Source: Vreelandella venusta
GTDB lineage: Bacteria > Pseudomonadota > Gammaproteobacteria > Pseudomonadales > Halomonadaceae
Length of the DNA: 64,000 nucleotides
Direction: 5' to 3'
NCBI RefSeq assembly: GCF_007989605.1
Contig: NZ_BJUL01000004.1
Location: 236,871-300,870, forward strand
Under the pieces are notes generated by a model. The model was not told the DNA's origin, did not search any database, and worked only from the letters and a program-made list of their open reading frames with translations. Shown piece after piece: positions 54,583 to 63,946 of the stretch (the first letter of the stretch is position 1; each line of letters starts with the position of its first letter). A program made the translations under genes and the position numbers.

Positions 54583-55731
54583 TTAAATAACCTCAAGCTC
54601 TGCGCGAAGCGATCCAGCGGCCTTCAGCGCTTCAAGAATCGACATTAAGTCTTGGGGTGTGGCTCCCAATGCGTTGAGTGCATTGACCACTTCATTCAAT
54701 TGGGCACCTTCTACGATTTGCAAAAACGCTTCCTGCTGCTCAATTTCAATATCCGTATTGGGCACAACCACCGTTTCACCCTCACCAAAGGGAGCCGGCT
54801 GGCTAACCCCGAACTGGGTATCAATCATGATAGAGAGGTTGCCGTGGGCAACGGCTGCTTGGCGCAGGGTGACAGCGCTATTCATAACGACGGACCCCGT
54901 TCGCGCATTAAGTACGACCCGTGCGGGCGCCTCCATAGGTGTCACCTGCACATTTTCTACACGTGCCATGAAGTTAACCCGAGCGTTTTCATCCACCGGG
55001 CCATCAAGTGCAATCACCCGCCCATTACGCGCATACGCTACCGACTGGCCAAATTCGTTATTAATGGCCGTTACCATGCGCTGTACCGTGCCAAAATCTG
55101 ACTCATTAAGCTGTAACTCTAACCGTCCGCCGTTACCGCCAAGATTTAGCGGCACTTCCCGCTCAACCAACGCCCCATTAGGAATGCGTCCGGATGCCTG
55201 TTGATTGATCTGAACACTGCTGCCGCCTGATTGAGCGCCTGCGCCACCCACAAGCATATTGCCCTGGGCAATAGCGTAGGTATCACCATCAGCACCTTTC
55301 AGTGGCGTCATTAACAGCGTTCCGCCACGTAAGCTGCGGGCGTTAGCAATCGAAGACACCACGATATCCAAACGCTGACCTGGGCGTGAGAACGGCGGTA
55401 AGTCAGCGGTGACCATGACCGCAGCAACGTTGCGCAGCTGTAAGTTAGTACCTGCTGGCACCGTTACGCCTAGCTGAGAGAGCATGTTCGTCAAGCTTTG
55501 GCTGGTAAACGGCGCCTGGGTAGTTTGGTCACCGGTGCTATCCAGCCCCACGACCAAACCATAGCCAACCAACTGGTTATCACGCACCCCGGCAAAGCTT
55601 GATAGTTCACGCACCCGTTCCGCTGCGGCTGGCATCGCTAGTACACAACTAACGGCAAAGAGTGCCGTCAACATAACGACACTACGTAGCCTGTGCTTAA
55701 CACCACGATAACGGTTTAACTGCATAGCCAT
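54583..55731 (-). CDS. flgI: Flagellar P-ring protein FlgI
   Basis: The 382-residue protein has a Sec signal peptide (hydrophobic stretch about 17-35 ending MPAAA-ER) and P-ring motifs: FAGVRDNQLVGYGLVVGLDSTGD, shown in part as NQLVGYGLVVGLDSTGD, and FSRPGQRLDIVVSSIANARS. It ends LMSILEALKAAGSLRAELEVI. It forms the bushing in the peptidoglycan layer. No gap to flgJ. Confidence 0.97.
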   Translation of the reverse strand: MAMQLNRYRGVKHRLRSVVMLTALFAVSCVLAMPAAAERVRELSSFAGVRDNQLVGYGLVVGLDSTGDQTTQAPFTSQSLTNMLSQLGVTVPAGTNLQLRNVAAVMVTADLPPFSRPGQRLDIVVSSIANARSLRGGTLLMTPLKGADGDTYAIAQGNMLVGGAGAQSGGSSVQINQQASGRIPNGALVEREVPLNLGGNGGRLELQLNESDFGTVQRMVTAINNEFGQSVAYARNGRVIALDGPVDENARVNFMARVENVQVTPMEAPARVVLNARTGSVVMNSAVTLRQAAVAHGNLSIMIDTQFGVSQPAPFGEGETVVVPNTDIEIEQQEAFLQIVEGAQLNEVVNALNALGATPQDLMSILEALKAAGSLRAELEVI

Positions 55732-55764
55732 GATAGGTCTCTGTTAGCGGGCCGAGTAACTGGC

Positions 55765-56454
55765 TTAAAACGGCGATACATTTAAGAAAAAGCGCTGTAA
55801 CCAGCCCATGTGCTGCGCCTCATTGATATAGCCATCGCCGACATATTCAATTCTTGCGTCTGCCACTTGGGTTGAAGGCACGGTATTTTGCGCGGTAATT
55901 GTGCGAGGGTTAACCACCCCAGAGAAGCGAATGAATTCTGTTCCCTGGTTAATCGCGATCTGCTTTTCGCCGCGTACCCGCAAGTTACCGTTATTCATCA
56001 CCTCTAATACCGATACGGTGATAGTGCCCGTGAAGGTATTATTAGCTTGAGAGCCGCCGCCACCCGCAAAGTCACTCGCCCCCGATATATCAAAACCGTA
56101 CTCGGCCAATGTATCCAGCACATCAGGCAGCTGCGCAAGCTCTAGGCTGGCACTCCCCGAACGATCCGCATTGGAACGGGCATTTTTGCTAGCACTTACC
56201 TCTTCATCGAGCACAATGGTCAAAATATCGCCAATAGAGCGCGGACGGCGATCTTCAAACAGCGGCTGATAACCCCGGCGCGCTTGATAAATGGAGCCAT
56301 TAGCGATCGGCGGCGGCCGGTCCACAATGGTAATTTGCTCTTGCTCACCGACCACCGAGGCTCGCGGAATTTGCGCGCAACCCGCCGCAAACAACAGAAA
56401 CAGCGCAAGGCCAACTAACAAAAAACGACGTGAAGCAGCGTGTAAATCCAACAT
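55765..56454 (-). CDS. flgH: Flagellar L-ring lipoprotein FlgH
   Basis: The 229-residue protein has a lipoprotein signal with lipobox LFAAGC (cysteine near residue 26). The L-ring core follows, with [24 protein letters not shown] (start: [19 protein letters not shown]) and [20 protein letters not shown]. It forms the outer-membrane ring around the rod. It lies 51 bases after flgG. Confidence 0.97.
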   Translation of the reverse strand: MLDLHAASRRFLLVGLALFLLFAAGCAQIPRASVVGEQEQITIVDRPPPIANGSIYQARRGYQPLFEDRRPRSIGDILTIVLDEEVSASKNARSNADRSGSASLELAQLPDVLDTLAEYGFDISGASDFAGGGGSQANNTFTGTITVSVLEVMNNGNLRVRGEKQIAINQGTEFIRFSGVVNPRTITAQNTVPSTQVADARIEYVGDGYINEAQHMGWLQRFFLNVSPF

Positions 56455-56505
56455 AATGCGACCTGTTAGTAAGCCCTGTTTAGTAAGCCCTATTCATCAA
56501 TACCG

Positions 56506-57288
56506 TTAGAGCTGGCTCAAGCGCGCTAACATTTCGTCGCTGGTCGATACCGCCTTACTATTAATTTCGTAGGCGCGCTGGGTTTGGATCATATTGACCA
56601 TTTCCTCAACCACATTGACGTTCGAGGTTTCTACATAGCCTTGGAATAACCTGCCAGCCCCATTATTGCCGGGAACATTTTGGTTAGGCGCACCAGAAGC
56701 ACCTGTTTCCAAGTACAAATTGCCGCCAACGCTCTCCAGGCCTGCTGGATTAATAAACGACGCTACGTTGATCTGGCCAATATCAGCATCTTGGGCGATA
56801 CCTGGTTGGCGTACACTGACCGTACCGTCTTCACCAATCGTGACCGACAAGGCGTTAGCAGGAATAAAAATAGCCGGCTCTAATGGATAACCATTAGCAG
56901 TCACCATTTGACCATTTTCATTGAGCTGAAAACTGCCGTCGCGGGTGTAACCAACGGTGCCATCAGGCAGTAACACTTGAAAAAAGCCTTCTCCATTGAT
57001 CGCCAGATCGCGGGAGTTACTGGTTTCTTCGAGGCCACCTTGGGTATGCAGGCGCTCAGTCGCCACCGCACGCACACCGGTACCTATTTGCATCCCAGAA
57101 GGCAGGCGATCCTGAATATTATTTTGCGCACCAGGCTGGCGCATATTTTGATAAAGCAGATCTTCAAACACAGGGCGGGAACGTTTAAACCCGTTTGTGC
57201 TTACGTTCGCTAGGTTATTGGAAATCACATCTAGCTTGGTTTGCTGAGACTCTAGCCCCGTCTTGGCTGTCCACAACGACTTAATCAT
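56506..57288 (-). CDS. flgG: Distal rod protein FlgG
   Basis: The 260-residue protein starts [20 protein letters not shown] with [23 protein letters not shown] rod motif ([17 protein letters not shown]). It ends [20 protein letters not shown], the FlgG C-terminal signature. It builds the distal rod. Normal length. Confidence 0.97.
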   Translation of the reverse strand: MIKSLWTAKTGLESQQTKLDVISNNLANVSTNGFKRSRPVFEDLLYQNMRQPGAQNNIQDRLPSGMQIGTGVRAVATERLHTQGGLEETSNSRDLAINGEGFFQVLLPDGTVGYTRDGSFQLNENGQMVTANGYPLEPAIFIPANALSVTIGEDGTVSVRQPGIAQDADIGQINVASFINPAGLESVGGNLYLETGASGAPNQNVPGNNGAGRLFQGYVETSNVNVVEEMVNMIQTQRAYEINSKAVSTSDEMLARLSQL

Positions 57289-57318
57289 AAGCGTGCTCTC
57301 TTGGCTGAGTGGCTGCTA

Positions 57319-58077
57319 TCAGCCCTGAATAGATAAAATGCTGTTAGCGCGCTGAGCGTTTTCGTCCGCCGTGCTGAGCATTTTCATTTGCATGTCGTAA
57401 CGGCGGGCAACATCAATCATCGACACCATGGCATCTACAGCGCTGACGTTACTGCCCTCTAGGGCACCACTGACAATTCGGGCATCCTCATCACCTGGAA
57501 GCACAGCGGCAACGCCTTCCTCATTCAATGGCCCACGAAACAGCCCGTCGTCACCGCGCATTAATGCCTGCTCATCGGGCGTGACTAGCTTGATGCGGCC
57601 GACATCGACCAGCGCTGCAGGCCCCTCACCTTGGGGGATCGCGCTGATGGTACCGTCCGCACCAATGGATATCTGCGCACCTTGCGGCAAGGCAATAGGG
57701 CCACCCTCTCCCATGACCGGACGCCCAACACTAAGCAGTACACCATCACTGTCCAGTTGCAGGTCGCCTCGACGGGTATACGCCTCAGTGCCGTCCTCGC
57801 CGAGCACCGCCATCCAGGCATCATCCTGCATAGCGATATCGAGGGTTCGACCCGTGCGCTCAATAGGCCCCTGCGAAAAATCGGTGCCAGGGGTGGTCGT
57901 CACCGCCGAGACCCGTGTGTCGAGTAGCCCAGCGCCCTCTACCGGGACTGAACGCGCTGCTTGCAACTGCGCGCGAAAGCCTGCAGTAGACACATTCGAC
58001 AGGTTATTGCTAACCACTGTCTGCTGGTCCATCGTGTGTTTGGCGCCGCTCATGGCGGTGTATAGCATACGATCCAC
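57319..58077 (-). CDS. flgF: Proximal rod protein FlgF
   Basis: The 252-residue protein starts MDRMLYTAMSGAKHTMDQQ with VVSNNLSNVSTAGFRAQL and ends with AMVSMIDVARRYDMQMKML, both typical of FlgF. It is part of the proximal rod. A long frame on the opposite strand across this gene is a coding shadow. Confidence 0.97.
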   Translation of the reverse strand: MDRMLYTAMSGAKHTMDQQTVVSNNLSNVSTAGFRAQLQAARSVPVEGAGLLDTRVSAVTTTPGTDFSQGPIERTGRTLDIAMQDDAWMAVLGEDGTEAYTRRGDLQLDSDGVLLSVGRPVMGEGGPIALPQGAQISIGADGTISAIPQGEGPAALVDVGRIKLVTPDEQALMRGDDGLFRGPLNEEGVAAVLPGDEDARIVSGALEGSNVSAVDAMVSMIDVARRYDMQMKMLSTADENAQRANSILSIQG

Positions 58078-58119
58078 AACTGACTCCTTAGCTCAGCATC
58101 ACGCCATTATCACAGCTGA

Positions 58120-59472
58120 TTACAGGTTGATAATGGTCTGCAGGAGCTCGTCCTGGGTGCTGATAGTGTTGGAGTTCGCTTGGTAAGAGCGCTGCGCCAC
58201 AATGGTATCGACCAGCTCACTGGCCAAGTTGACGTTAGACGCCTCTACTGCTTCCGCTTGGATCTGCCCCAGACGACCGGTGCCCGGCGCCCCTAAGTTT
58301 GCCAACCCAGAGGCATTTGTCGCCGCCCACAAGTTGTTGCCCAGTGGCTGAAGACCTTCTTCATTCCGGAAGCTGGCTAGCGCAATCTGGCCAGCAGCAC
58401 GGGTTTCACCATTGGTAAAGTTACGCTGAATAACGCCGCTCTCAGTAACGGTAATACCGGCCAATGCACCTGAGGTGTAGCCATCCTGGTTAAGTTCTTT
58501 TTGCAACGAGTCCGCAGCAAACTGCGTGGTACCATCGAACTTAAGCTGGATATTCAGGTTTTCTGCGTCGACGCCACCGGGAATGCCACCAATAGTGACG
58601 CGAGTTTCGCCTGTTTCTGGATCTTCAGTTACAACTGCGCCTCCTGGGTCGGCGCTCTCTCCAATACCCGTAACAATTCCCTGCGCATTGGTTTGCAATC
58701 TACCACTTTGGGTAAAGTCCAATGTAAAGCTGCCTCTGGTTACCCCGTTAGTGACAGCAGTCACCTTCCATTGATTACTATTGTCACCCACCCTTTCGAA
58801 ATAGGTAGCAACATTAACCGCATTCCCCAAGGAGTCATAAGAAGTGAAGTTATTGGAAAAATGATAGTTCAATGGTGTGACAACAGGAGGGTTGGCCTCA
58901 GCGTCAGCATCACTTTCAGAAATTTCAACAGTATTTAAATCCTGGCCACTGACTGCCCTGGCATCCAGGTTTAATAGTGCATTTACTTCGGTAGTGGCTT
59001 TAGCTGGAATATCGTCAACCGGCACATTTAATGCCTGAGGGTCACCGCCCACCAATACGTTTGAGAACGGGAACGCCTGCTGGTCATCGGTGTCTTCGGT
59101 CACACCGCGGTCCATACCGTACCCCATCAAACGATCACCCTGAGCATTAACAATATCGCCAGTAGCGGTAATGCTAAACTCACCGTTACGTGAATAACCG
59201 ACCTCCCCAGTGGAGCGCTCTAGGCGGTAAAAGCCCTCACCAGAAATCGCCAAATCCAGGTTACGTCCCGTGCTCTCGATGCTGCCCTGGGTGAAGTTCT
59301 GGCGCACATCTGATACCTGTACCCCTATCCCACGCGAGGCCGCAAATACATCAGAGAACAGCACGTCAGAACTCTTATAACCAACGGTTTGCGAGTTGGC
59401 GATGTTGTTGCCAGCAGAGTTTAGCTTCTCTGATTGTGCGTTAAGACCAGCCACTGCCGTTGTAAATGACAT
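58120..59472 (-). CDS. flgE: Flagellar hook protein FlgE
   Basis: The 450-residue hook subunit starts MSFTTAVAGLNAQSEKLNS, with AGNNIANSQTVGYKSSDVLF, and ends SNVNLASELVDTIVAQRSYQ. The middle, surface-exposed region (about 140-330) is acidic and variable. FlgD caps it during growth and FliK sets its final length. Confidence 0.97.
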   Translation of the reverse strand: MSFTTAVAGLNAQSEKLNSAGNNIANSQTVGYKSSDVLFSDVFAASRGIGVQVSDVRQNFTQGSIESTGRNLDLAISGEGFYRLERSTGEVGYSRNGEFSITATGDIVNAQGDRLMGYGMDRGVTEDTDDQQAFPFSNVLVGGDPQALNVPVDDIPAKATTEVNALLNLDARAVSGQDLNTVEISESDADAEANPPVVTPLNYHFSNNFTSYDSLGNAVNVATYFERVGDNSNQWKVTAVTNGVTRGSFTLDFTQSGRLQTNAQGIVTGIGESADPGGAVVTEDPETGETRVTIGGIPGGVDAENLNIQLKFDGTTQFAADSLQKELNQDGYTSGALAGITVTESGVIQRNFTNGETRAAGQIALASFRNEEGLQPLGNNLWAATNASGLANLGAPGTGRLGQIQAEAVEASNVNLASELVDTIVAQRSYQANSNTISTQDELLQTIINL

Positions 59473-59547
59473 AATATGTTCCTCATCAAAACGTCTTTTC
59501 CATTAAGACGTTCTTGCTGTAAAAATGTTGTTTTACTTACATGTGAC

Positions 59548-60246
59548 TTAAAGAATCTGTTTGATTTGATCCAACTGAACCTGTCCGTAAACAGCCCCTA
59601 AATCCAGTTTAACCTTCCCGCTACCATCATTAGGGGTCACACTATTAACAACCGCATAGTTCAATGCGGTTGAATCTAGTGTTTCACCCTCAGCATCTTT
59701 AGCCTCTAGCTGAACCGTATAACGACCACTAGCAGCGGCTTCACCCTGCTCGTTTTTACCGTCCCACTGGAAAGACTGCACACCGGCTTCTACCGCACCC
59801 AAGTTATAACGCCTGATCACTTCGCCACCTTGGCCAACAATTACCGCGGTAAGCTGATCGGCAGGTTTAGCAAGCTCAATACCAAAGGGTGTCGTATAGA
59901 GTTTTCCTTCACTATCTTGCTCTAGCATGACCTTGTTGCCAGGCACCATCACGCCTTGGCCAATCAGGCCACTTGCTTGCAGTGCTTGGTTGGCATCCAT
60001 TTGGCTCGTGATGCTTTGCAAAGTGGTGTTCAGCTGCTCAATCCCACTTACCGTATTAATCTGTGCAATCTGGGAGGTCATTTCCGCATTTTCCATCGGA
60101 TTCAGCGGGTCTTGATTCTGTAGCTGAGTAATCAACAACGTCAGAAAGCTACTGCGCAACTCGTCTGATGCGCTCTGCTTTAACTGGGAGCCACTGCCGC
60201 CACCGTTAATCGCCGAAAGTGTTGCCGGGTCGATTGTGTTCATCAT
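59548..60246 (-). CDS. flgD: Hook-cap scaffold protein FlgD
   Basis: The 232-residue protein has the N-terminal FlgD scaffold helix FLTLLITQLQNQDPLNPMEN followed by AEMTSQIAQINTVSGIEQLN, then a FlgD Ig-like/Tudor-type domain (YNLGAVEAGVQSFQWDGKNE). It caps the growing hook. It touches flgC by one base. Confidence 0.96.
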   Translation of the reverse strand: MMNTIDPATLSAINGGGSGSQLKQSASDELRSSFLTLLITQLQNQDPLNPMENAEMTSQIAQINTVSGIEQLNTTLQSITSQMDANQALQASGLIGQGVMVPGNKVMLEQDSEGKLYTTPFGIELAKPADQLTAVIVGQGGEVIRRYNLGAVEAGVQSFQWDGKNEQGEAAASGRYTVQLEAKDAEGETLDSTALNYAVVNSVTPNDGSGKVKLDLGAVYGQVQLDQIKQIL

Positions 60247-60656
60247 TACCCCTCACCCAGTGATAGCGTCTGCACCATCATCTGCTTCGTTGTGTTGAAC
60301 ACTTCTACGTTGGCCTGATAGGAGCGCGACGCCGAAATCATGTTGACCATTTCATGTACAGGTTCAACATTGGGCTTGGCGACATAGCCTTCTTCATCCG
60401 CAGCAGGATGGTTTGGCATGTATTGCAGACGTAGCGGAGCATCGTCTTCCACTACCTCTGTGACACGTACGCCACCGACGCCATATCGATTATTGTGTGC
60501 TTGGGTTTCAAACATCACTTGTTTGGCCCGATAGGTCTCGCCATCAGGGCCTGCAATGCTGTCGGCATTGGCCATATTGCTAGCGGTAACATTCATACGC
60601 TGCGCCTGGGCGCTCATAGCAGAACTAGCAATATCAAAGGCTGAAAACATCGACAT
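60246..60656 (-). CDS. flgC: Proximal rod protein FlgC
   Basis: The 136-residue protein shows FDIASSAMSAQAQRMNVTAS, NMANADSIAGPDGETYRAK and ends EPVHEMVNMISASRSYQANV, all FlgC features. Twenty-four bases separate it from flgB upstream. Confidence 0.97.
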   Translation of the reverse strand: MSMFSAFDIASSAMSAQAQRMNVTASNMANADSIAGPDGETYRAKQVMFETQAHNNRYGVGGVRVTEVVEDDAPLRLQYMPNHPAADEEGYVAKPNVEPVHEMVNMISASRSYQANVEVFNTTKQMMVQTLSLGEG

Positions 60657-60680
60657 AAATTACTTTCTCCTACCGCTCGG

Positions 60681-61112
60681 TTATTCCGGCTGCATCGCGT
60701 TTTTCAGGCCCTGAATGCGGCGATTCATAATGGTTAGTGCAGCTTGGTAACGCACAGCATTGTCTGCAAACTGTGTCCGCTCACGATCCATATCGACCGT
60801 GTTGCCATCCAAGCTGGGCTGATCGGGAATGCGATAAAGCAGCTCTGCACCGCCCACACCCCGCCATGCTGGACCTTCACCTTGCAGATGACGCTCTGAC
60901 GTTCGAGCCAGCGGCAGCGCGCCATTTTGCTGCTGCTGTGACTGACTACCCGCAACCGCTTTCTTAAGCTCACTGGCAAAGTCGAGATCGCGCGCTTTAT
61001 AGTTAGGCGTATCGGCATTGGCAATATTGGCTGCTAGCACGTCGTGACGCGCTTGGCGTAAGCCCAGTGCCTGCTGGTGATAGTTAAAGGCAGATTCAAG
61101 CTGGTCAATCAT
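60681..61112 (-). CDS. flgB: Proximal rod protein FlgB
   Basis: The 143-residue protein has HQQALGLRQARHDVLAANIA and NADTPNYKARDLDFASELKK, the FlgB signature. First gene of the flgBCDEFGHIJKL run. It diverges from flgA across about 190 bases, an arrangement shared with enterics. ATG preceded by GAGGG. Confidence 0.97.
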   Translation of the reverse strand: MIDQLESAFNYHQQALGLRQARHDVLAANIANADTPNYKARDLDFASELKKAVAGSQSQQQQNGALPLARTSERHLQGEGPAWRGVGGAELLYRIPDQPSLDGNTVDMDRERTQFADNAVRYQAALTIMNRRIQGLKNAMQPE

Positions 61113-61306
61113 GCCAACCCTCGTTCGCTGAGAAGCAAATTAAAACGGATATTATTGATGATGAATAATAGGCTTCGCATCGTCAGCCTAAAGCATGGAA
61201 CAGCTGCCGTTTACACCAGCATTTCATATGATGCACAGGGTACTTTTGCACTACACTGCACGGTTGATGATTACCATCTGCCTCCCTTCGATTGAGCGAC
61301 TCTCCC

Positions 61307-62023
61307 ATGCCACACCCACTGCGCCCAACGCGATACTATCTGGCGACCCTTAAGCAACTAGCTTGTCTATCACTGCTCAGCCTTGGCCTTTCATTTCACG
61401 CGCATGCCAACAGCCAACAGTTGATGGATACCGTTCAACAGTTCCTCTATCAAGAATCTCAATCGCTTGGCCAGGAAGTGATGATTGATATCTCACCTCC
61501 TTCTGCACATTTACCTGAGTGCATTGCCCCCGAACCCTTTTTTCCGAATGCTAACCAATCCCCTATCGGGCGCGTTTCGGTCGGCGTACGCTGTGGCGAA
61601 AATCGTCGTCAAGTGCGGTATATCCAGGCGCAAATTGATATCATTGGTAGTTACGCCGTGGCTGGGCAGGATATTGATAGGGGCACGCTCATCACGAGCG
61701 ATATGCTGACATCACGCGAAGGCAATCTTGGGGATCTAGCCGCCCAAGCACTTATCGACCAAGACGATATTATCGGTATGGTCGCGCAGCGGCCTATTCG
61801 AAGCGGCAGTACTTTCCAGTCCCACTACCTGCAAGCGCCTCAAGTAGTGAAACGAGGGCAACGCGTCACTGTCGTAGCAGAGGGCGCTGGTTTCCGAGTA
61901 TCACGCGAAGGTGAGGCCTTGTCTGATGGTGCACAAGGCGAGCGTATTCGTGTGCGCTTCGATACGCGAGAATTAGTCACCGCACGCATTATTGGCCAAG
62001 GAACCTTGGTAATAGATTTTTAA
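61307..62023 (+). CDS. flgA: P-ring assembly chaperone FlgA
   Basis: FlgA is a periplasmic chaperone for FlgI. From ATG 61307 it is 238 residues with a signal peptide (hydrophobic about 15-33, ending HAHAN), a SAF-type domain with GQDIDRGTLITSDMLTSREG and VAQRPIRSGSTFQ, and a C-terminal strand region. TTG 61292 is an in-frame alternative; neither has a strong ribosome site. The divergent gap to flgB holds an AT-rich inverted repeat (ATTATT-N7-AATAAT, 61151-61169). Confidence 0.95.
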   Translation: MPHPLRPTRYYLATLKQLACLSLLSLGLSFHAHANSQQLMDTVQQFLYQESQSLGQEVMIDISPPSAHLPECIAPEPFFPNANQSPIGRVSVGVRCGENRRQVRYIQAQIDIIGSYAVAGQDIDRGTLITSDMLTSREGNLGDLAAQALIDQDDIIGMVAQRPIRSGSTFQSHYLQAPQVVKRGQRVTVVAEGAGFRVSREGEALSDGAQGERIRVRFDTRELVTARIIGQGTLVIDF

Positions 62024-62032
62024 TCTAATGGC

Positions 62033-62059
62033 TAAAGTCCATACTACCCAGGCCGATAG
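62033..62059 (+). promoter_or_regulatory. Sigma-28 (FliA) promoter of flgMN
   Basis: TAAAGTCC (62033-62040), 11 bases, GCCGATAG (62052-62059), about 50 bases before flgM. It starts ten bases after the flgA stop. flgM is thus under its own target sigma factor, a known feedback. Confidence 0.88.
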
Positions 62060-62111
62060 TAATAAGTAATACAGCGCATGACGCCCCAACGTTGACGATG
62101 AGGCAAACAAC

Positions 62112-62375
62112 GTGAAAATCGATAATATTAATCCGCTGCTACGTTCTAACCAGGCGCAGCAGCGTGATGAAGCACAGAAAATAGCTGGCAATAAGCCAGC
62201 CGAAGCAGACAACGCAACACGATCAGCAACGCAACTTAGCCAAACGCATACAGATAGCTCACACGATATCGATATGGCAAAAGTTGAGGAAATTCGTGAA
62301 GCTATTCGTGAAGGAAAGCTAGAAATTCGCGCGGATCGCATTGCTGACGGCTTAATTGCTAACTTAAAAGATTGA
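62112..62375 (+). CDS. flgM: Anti-sigma-28 factor FlgM
   Basis: The 87-residue protein has a disordered N-terminal half rich in A, T, Q and S, and the FliA-binding C-terminal helices DMAKVEEIREAIREGKLEI and ADRIADGLIANLKD. FlgM blocks FliA until exported through the finished hook. Starts at GTG 62112. It precedes flgN by 13 bases. Confidence 0.95.
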   Translation: MKIDNINPLLRSNQAQQRDEAQKIAGNKPAEADNATRSATQLSQTHTDSSHDIDMAKVEEIREAIREGKLEIRADRIADGLIANLKD

Positions 62376-62388
62376 TAAGCGAACGATT

Positions 62389-62838
62389 ATGGGTCTCTCA
62401 CGACTGCTCTCAGATCAGTTACAACGCCTTGATGAATTAGCACAGCTGCTCTCAGATGAACAAACACAGCTGACTAAAGGCAGCATTGACGGAGATGCGC
62501 TCTCCGCTATAGCCCTGCAAAAACAGGCGCTGTTAGTTGAGCTGGAACGCATCGAACAATTGCGCCGAAACGTTCAGGCAAAGCTTGGCTATGCAGACGG
62601 TGCGCTTGGCGCCAAACAAGCTGCTAACGATGCGGACTGCTTGACCACCTGGGAAAGCTTGCTCGAAAAAAGCGAGCGTGTATCACGCATGAACGAATTA
62701 ACCGGGCAAATGCTATCGCTTAGAGTGAAGCACAATCAGGAAATGCTGGATTACATCCGCCAAATTGCTGAAAAAACTCTCTACAAGCCAAATGGGCGCA
62801 ATAATGCCCAACCCGGTCGCTTTAATGCGTCTGCCTAG
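62389..62838 (+). CDS. flgN: Junction-protein export chaperone FlgN
   Basis: The 149-residue helical protein (QLQRLDELAQLLSDEQTQLT, NELTGQMLSLRVKHNQEML) matches FlgN, which escorts FlgK and FlgL to the export gate. Order flgA-flgM-flgN is standard. The sequence family is loose, but the context is strong. Confidence 0.9.
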   Translation: MGLSRLLSDQLQRLDELAQLLSDEQTQLTKGSIDGDALSAIALQKQALLVELERIEQLRRNVQAKLGYADGALGAKQAANDADCLTTWESLLEKSERVSRMNELTGQMLSLRVKHNQEMLDYIRQIAEKTLYKPNGRNNAQPGRFNASA

Positions 62839-62841
62839 CAA

Positions 62842-62880
62842 TTCTTGACCAGTTCTTCTTGACCAGTTCTTCTTGACCAG
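62842..62880 (+). repeat. Three tandem copies of a 14-base repeat after flgN
   Basis: TTCTTGACCAG occurs at 62842, 62856 and 62870, separated by TTC-like spacers to give a 14-base period. It starts three bases after the flgN stop. No hairpin or terminator is obvious. Function unknown. Confidence 0.85.
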
Positions 62881-62959
62881 CACCTCTATACAAACATAGA
62901 CAAAAACTGTACAAGCAGCTTCAATGTGAATATTAATGTTCATAATTGGAGCCTAACGG

Positions 62960-63715
62960 ATGCTTGCCCATCTTCCAGACAGCTTTACCGCTGTCGTCAC
63001 CGGTGCCAATGGCGGCATAGGTAACGCTACTATTAAGCAGCTGCTTACCGACACTCATGTGGGGAGTGTCATTGCCGTAAGCCGCTCACCCCTTGTCTCT
63101 CAAGATCCATCTTTTCAGGACGCATCCGTTGAGATGGTAAACGCCGATATCACGACACAATCAGGGCGTGAAGCTCTTCGCCAACAGCTAAACGGACGTC
63201 CCATACACCTACTATTTAATGCTATTGGCACGCTGCATGATGACTCACGTGATGTACAGCCCGAGAAACGCTTAGAGCAGTTAGATGAAGCATCATTCGC
63301 CCATGTTATGCATGTTAATGCCGCCACGCCCGCCCTACTGATTGCCGCACTGAAGCCATTGTTGCAAGGCAAACATCCGGCCATCGTCGCCAGTTTGTCG
63401 GCACGCGTGGGATCCATTGGCGACAATCGGCATGGAGGCTGGTACAGCTATCGGGCTAGTAAAGCAGCGCACAACATGCTGATGAAGACACTCTCCATTG
63501 AACTAACGCGCCTAAACAAACAGTCTATTGTGCTGTGCCTACACCCGGGCACTACAGATACATCGCTTTCGAAACCTTTCCAAGCCCGTGTTCCCAGCGA
63601 AAAGCTATTTACGGCAGATTTTGTCGCTGAACAGCTATTAAAAGTAATATCTAAACGCACCCCCGAAGATACTGGCAGCTTCTGGGATTGGGCTGGCAAG
63701 CCTATCGAATGGTAA
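62960..63715 (+). CDS. Short-chain dehydrogenase/reductase (C-factor-like)
   Basis: The 251-residue protein is a classical SDR: nucleotide motif TGANGGIG (about 14-21), LFNAIGTLH in place of NNAG, catalytic serine region ASLSARVGSIGDN, and catalytic YRASK (Tyr-x3-Lys). It ends SFWDWAGKPIEW. The closest group I recognise is the C-factor/CsgA-type SDRs. The substrate is unknown, and there is no evident tie to motility. ATG 62960 follows GGAG. A terminator follows directly. Confidence 0.88.
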   Translation: MLAHLPDSFTAVVTGANGGIGNATIKQLLTDTHVGSVIAVSRSPLVSQDPSFQDASVEMVNADITTQSGREALRQQLNGRPIHLLFNAIGTLHDDSRDVQPEKRLEQLDEASFAHVMHVNAATPALLIAALKPLLQGKHPAIVASLSARVGSIGDNRHGGWYSYRASKAAHNMLMKTLSIELTRLNKQSIVLCLHPGTTDTSLSKPFQARVPSEKLFTADFVAEQLLKVISKRTPEDTGSFWDWAGKPIEW

Positions 63716-63733
63716 GTATCAGACAAAAAAATT

Positions 63734-63762
63734 CCCCAGGGCACCAGCCCTGGGGGATTTTT
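63734..63762 (+). terminator. Intrinsic terminator after the SDR gene
   Basis: CCCCAGGGC-ACCA-GCCCTGGGG forms a perfect nine-base-pair stem with a four-base loop, followed by GATTTTTAT. AAAAAA lies on the 5' side, so it may also work on the other strand. Confidence 0.92.
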
Positions 63763-63843
63763 ATGAATAAGTGGCTAACGATACACCCTCCTAGCCCTGC
63801 GAGCCGCCCTTGTTATTTATTCTCTTAGGCCCTTCCCCTTGTA

Positions 63844-63946
63844 ATTCCCGCAGGCCCTTAGCGGGAATCCATATTAACCTGGGGCTTCGGGCTGCGCTGC
63901 TGCAGGCCAAGGTCAAGGTGGATTCCCGATCACCCCACTCGGGAAT
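63844..63946. repeat. REP-like pair of hairpins in intergenic DNA
   Basis: Two inverted repeats, ATTCCCGC-N9-GCGGGAAT (63844-63868) and ATTCCCGA-N9-TCGGGAAT (63922-63946), lie about 80 bases apart and face each other with the flanks AATCCA and TGGATT. This resembles the widespread extragenic ATTCCCGC...GCGGGAAT(GA) repeats. The rest of 63763-64000 shows no gene. Confidence 0.7.

Noticed and set aside
57428..58186. 252-codon plus-strand frame opposite flgF
   Set aside because: Complete overlap with flgF; S/P/R-rich shadow translation with no recognisable domain.
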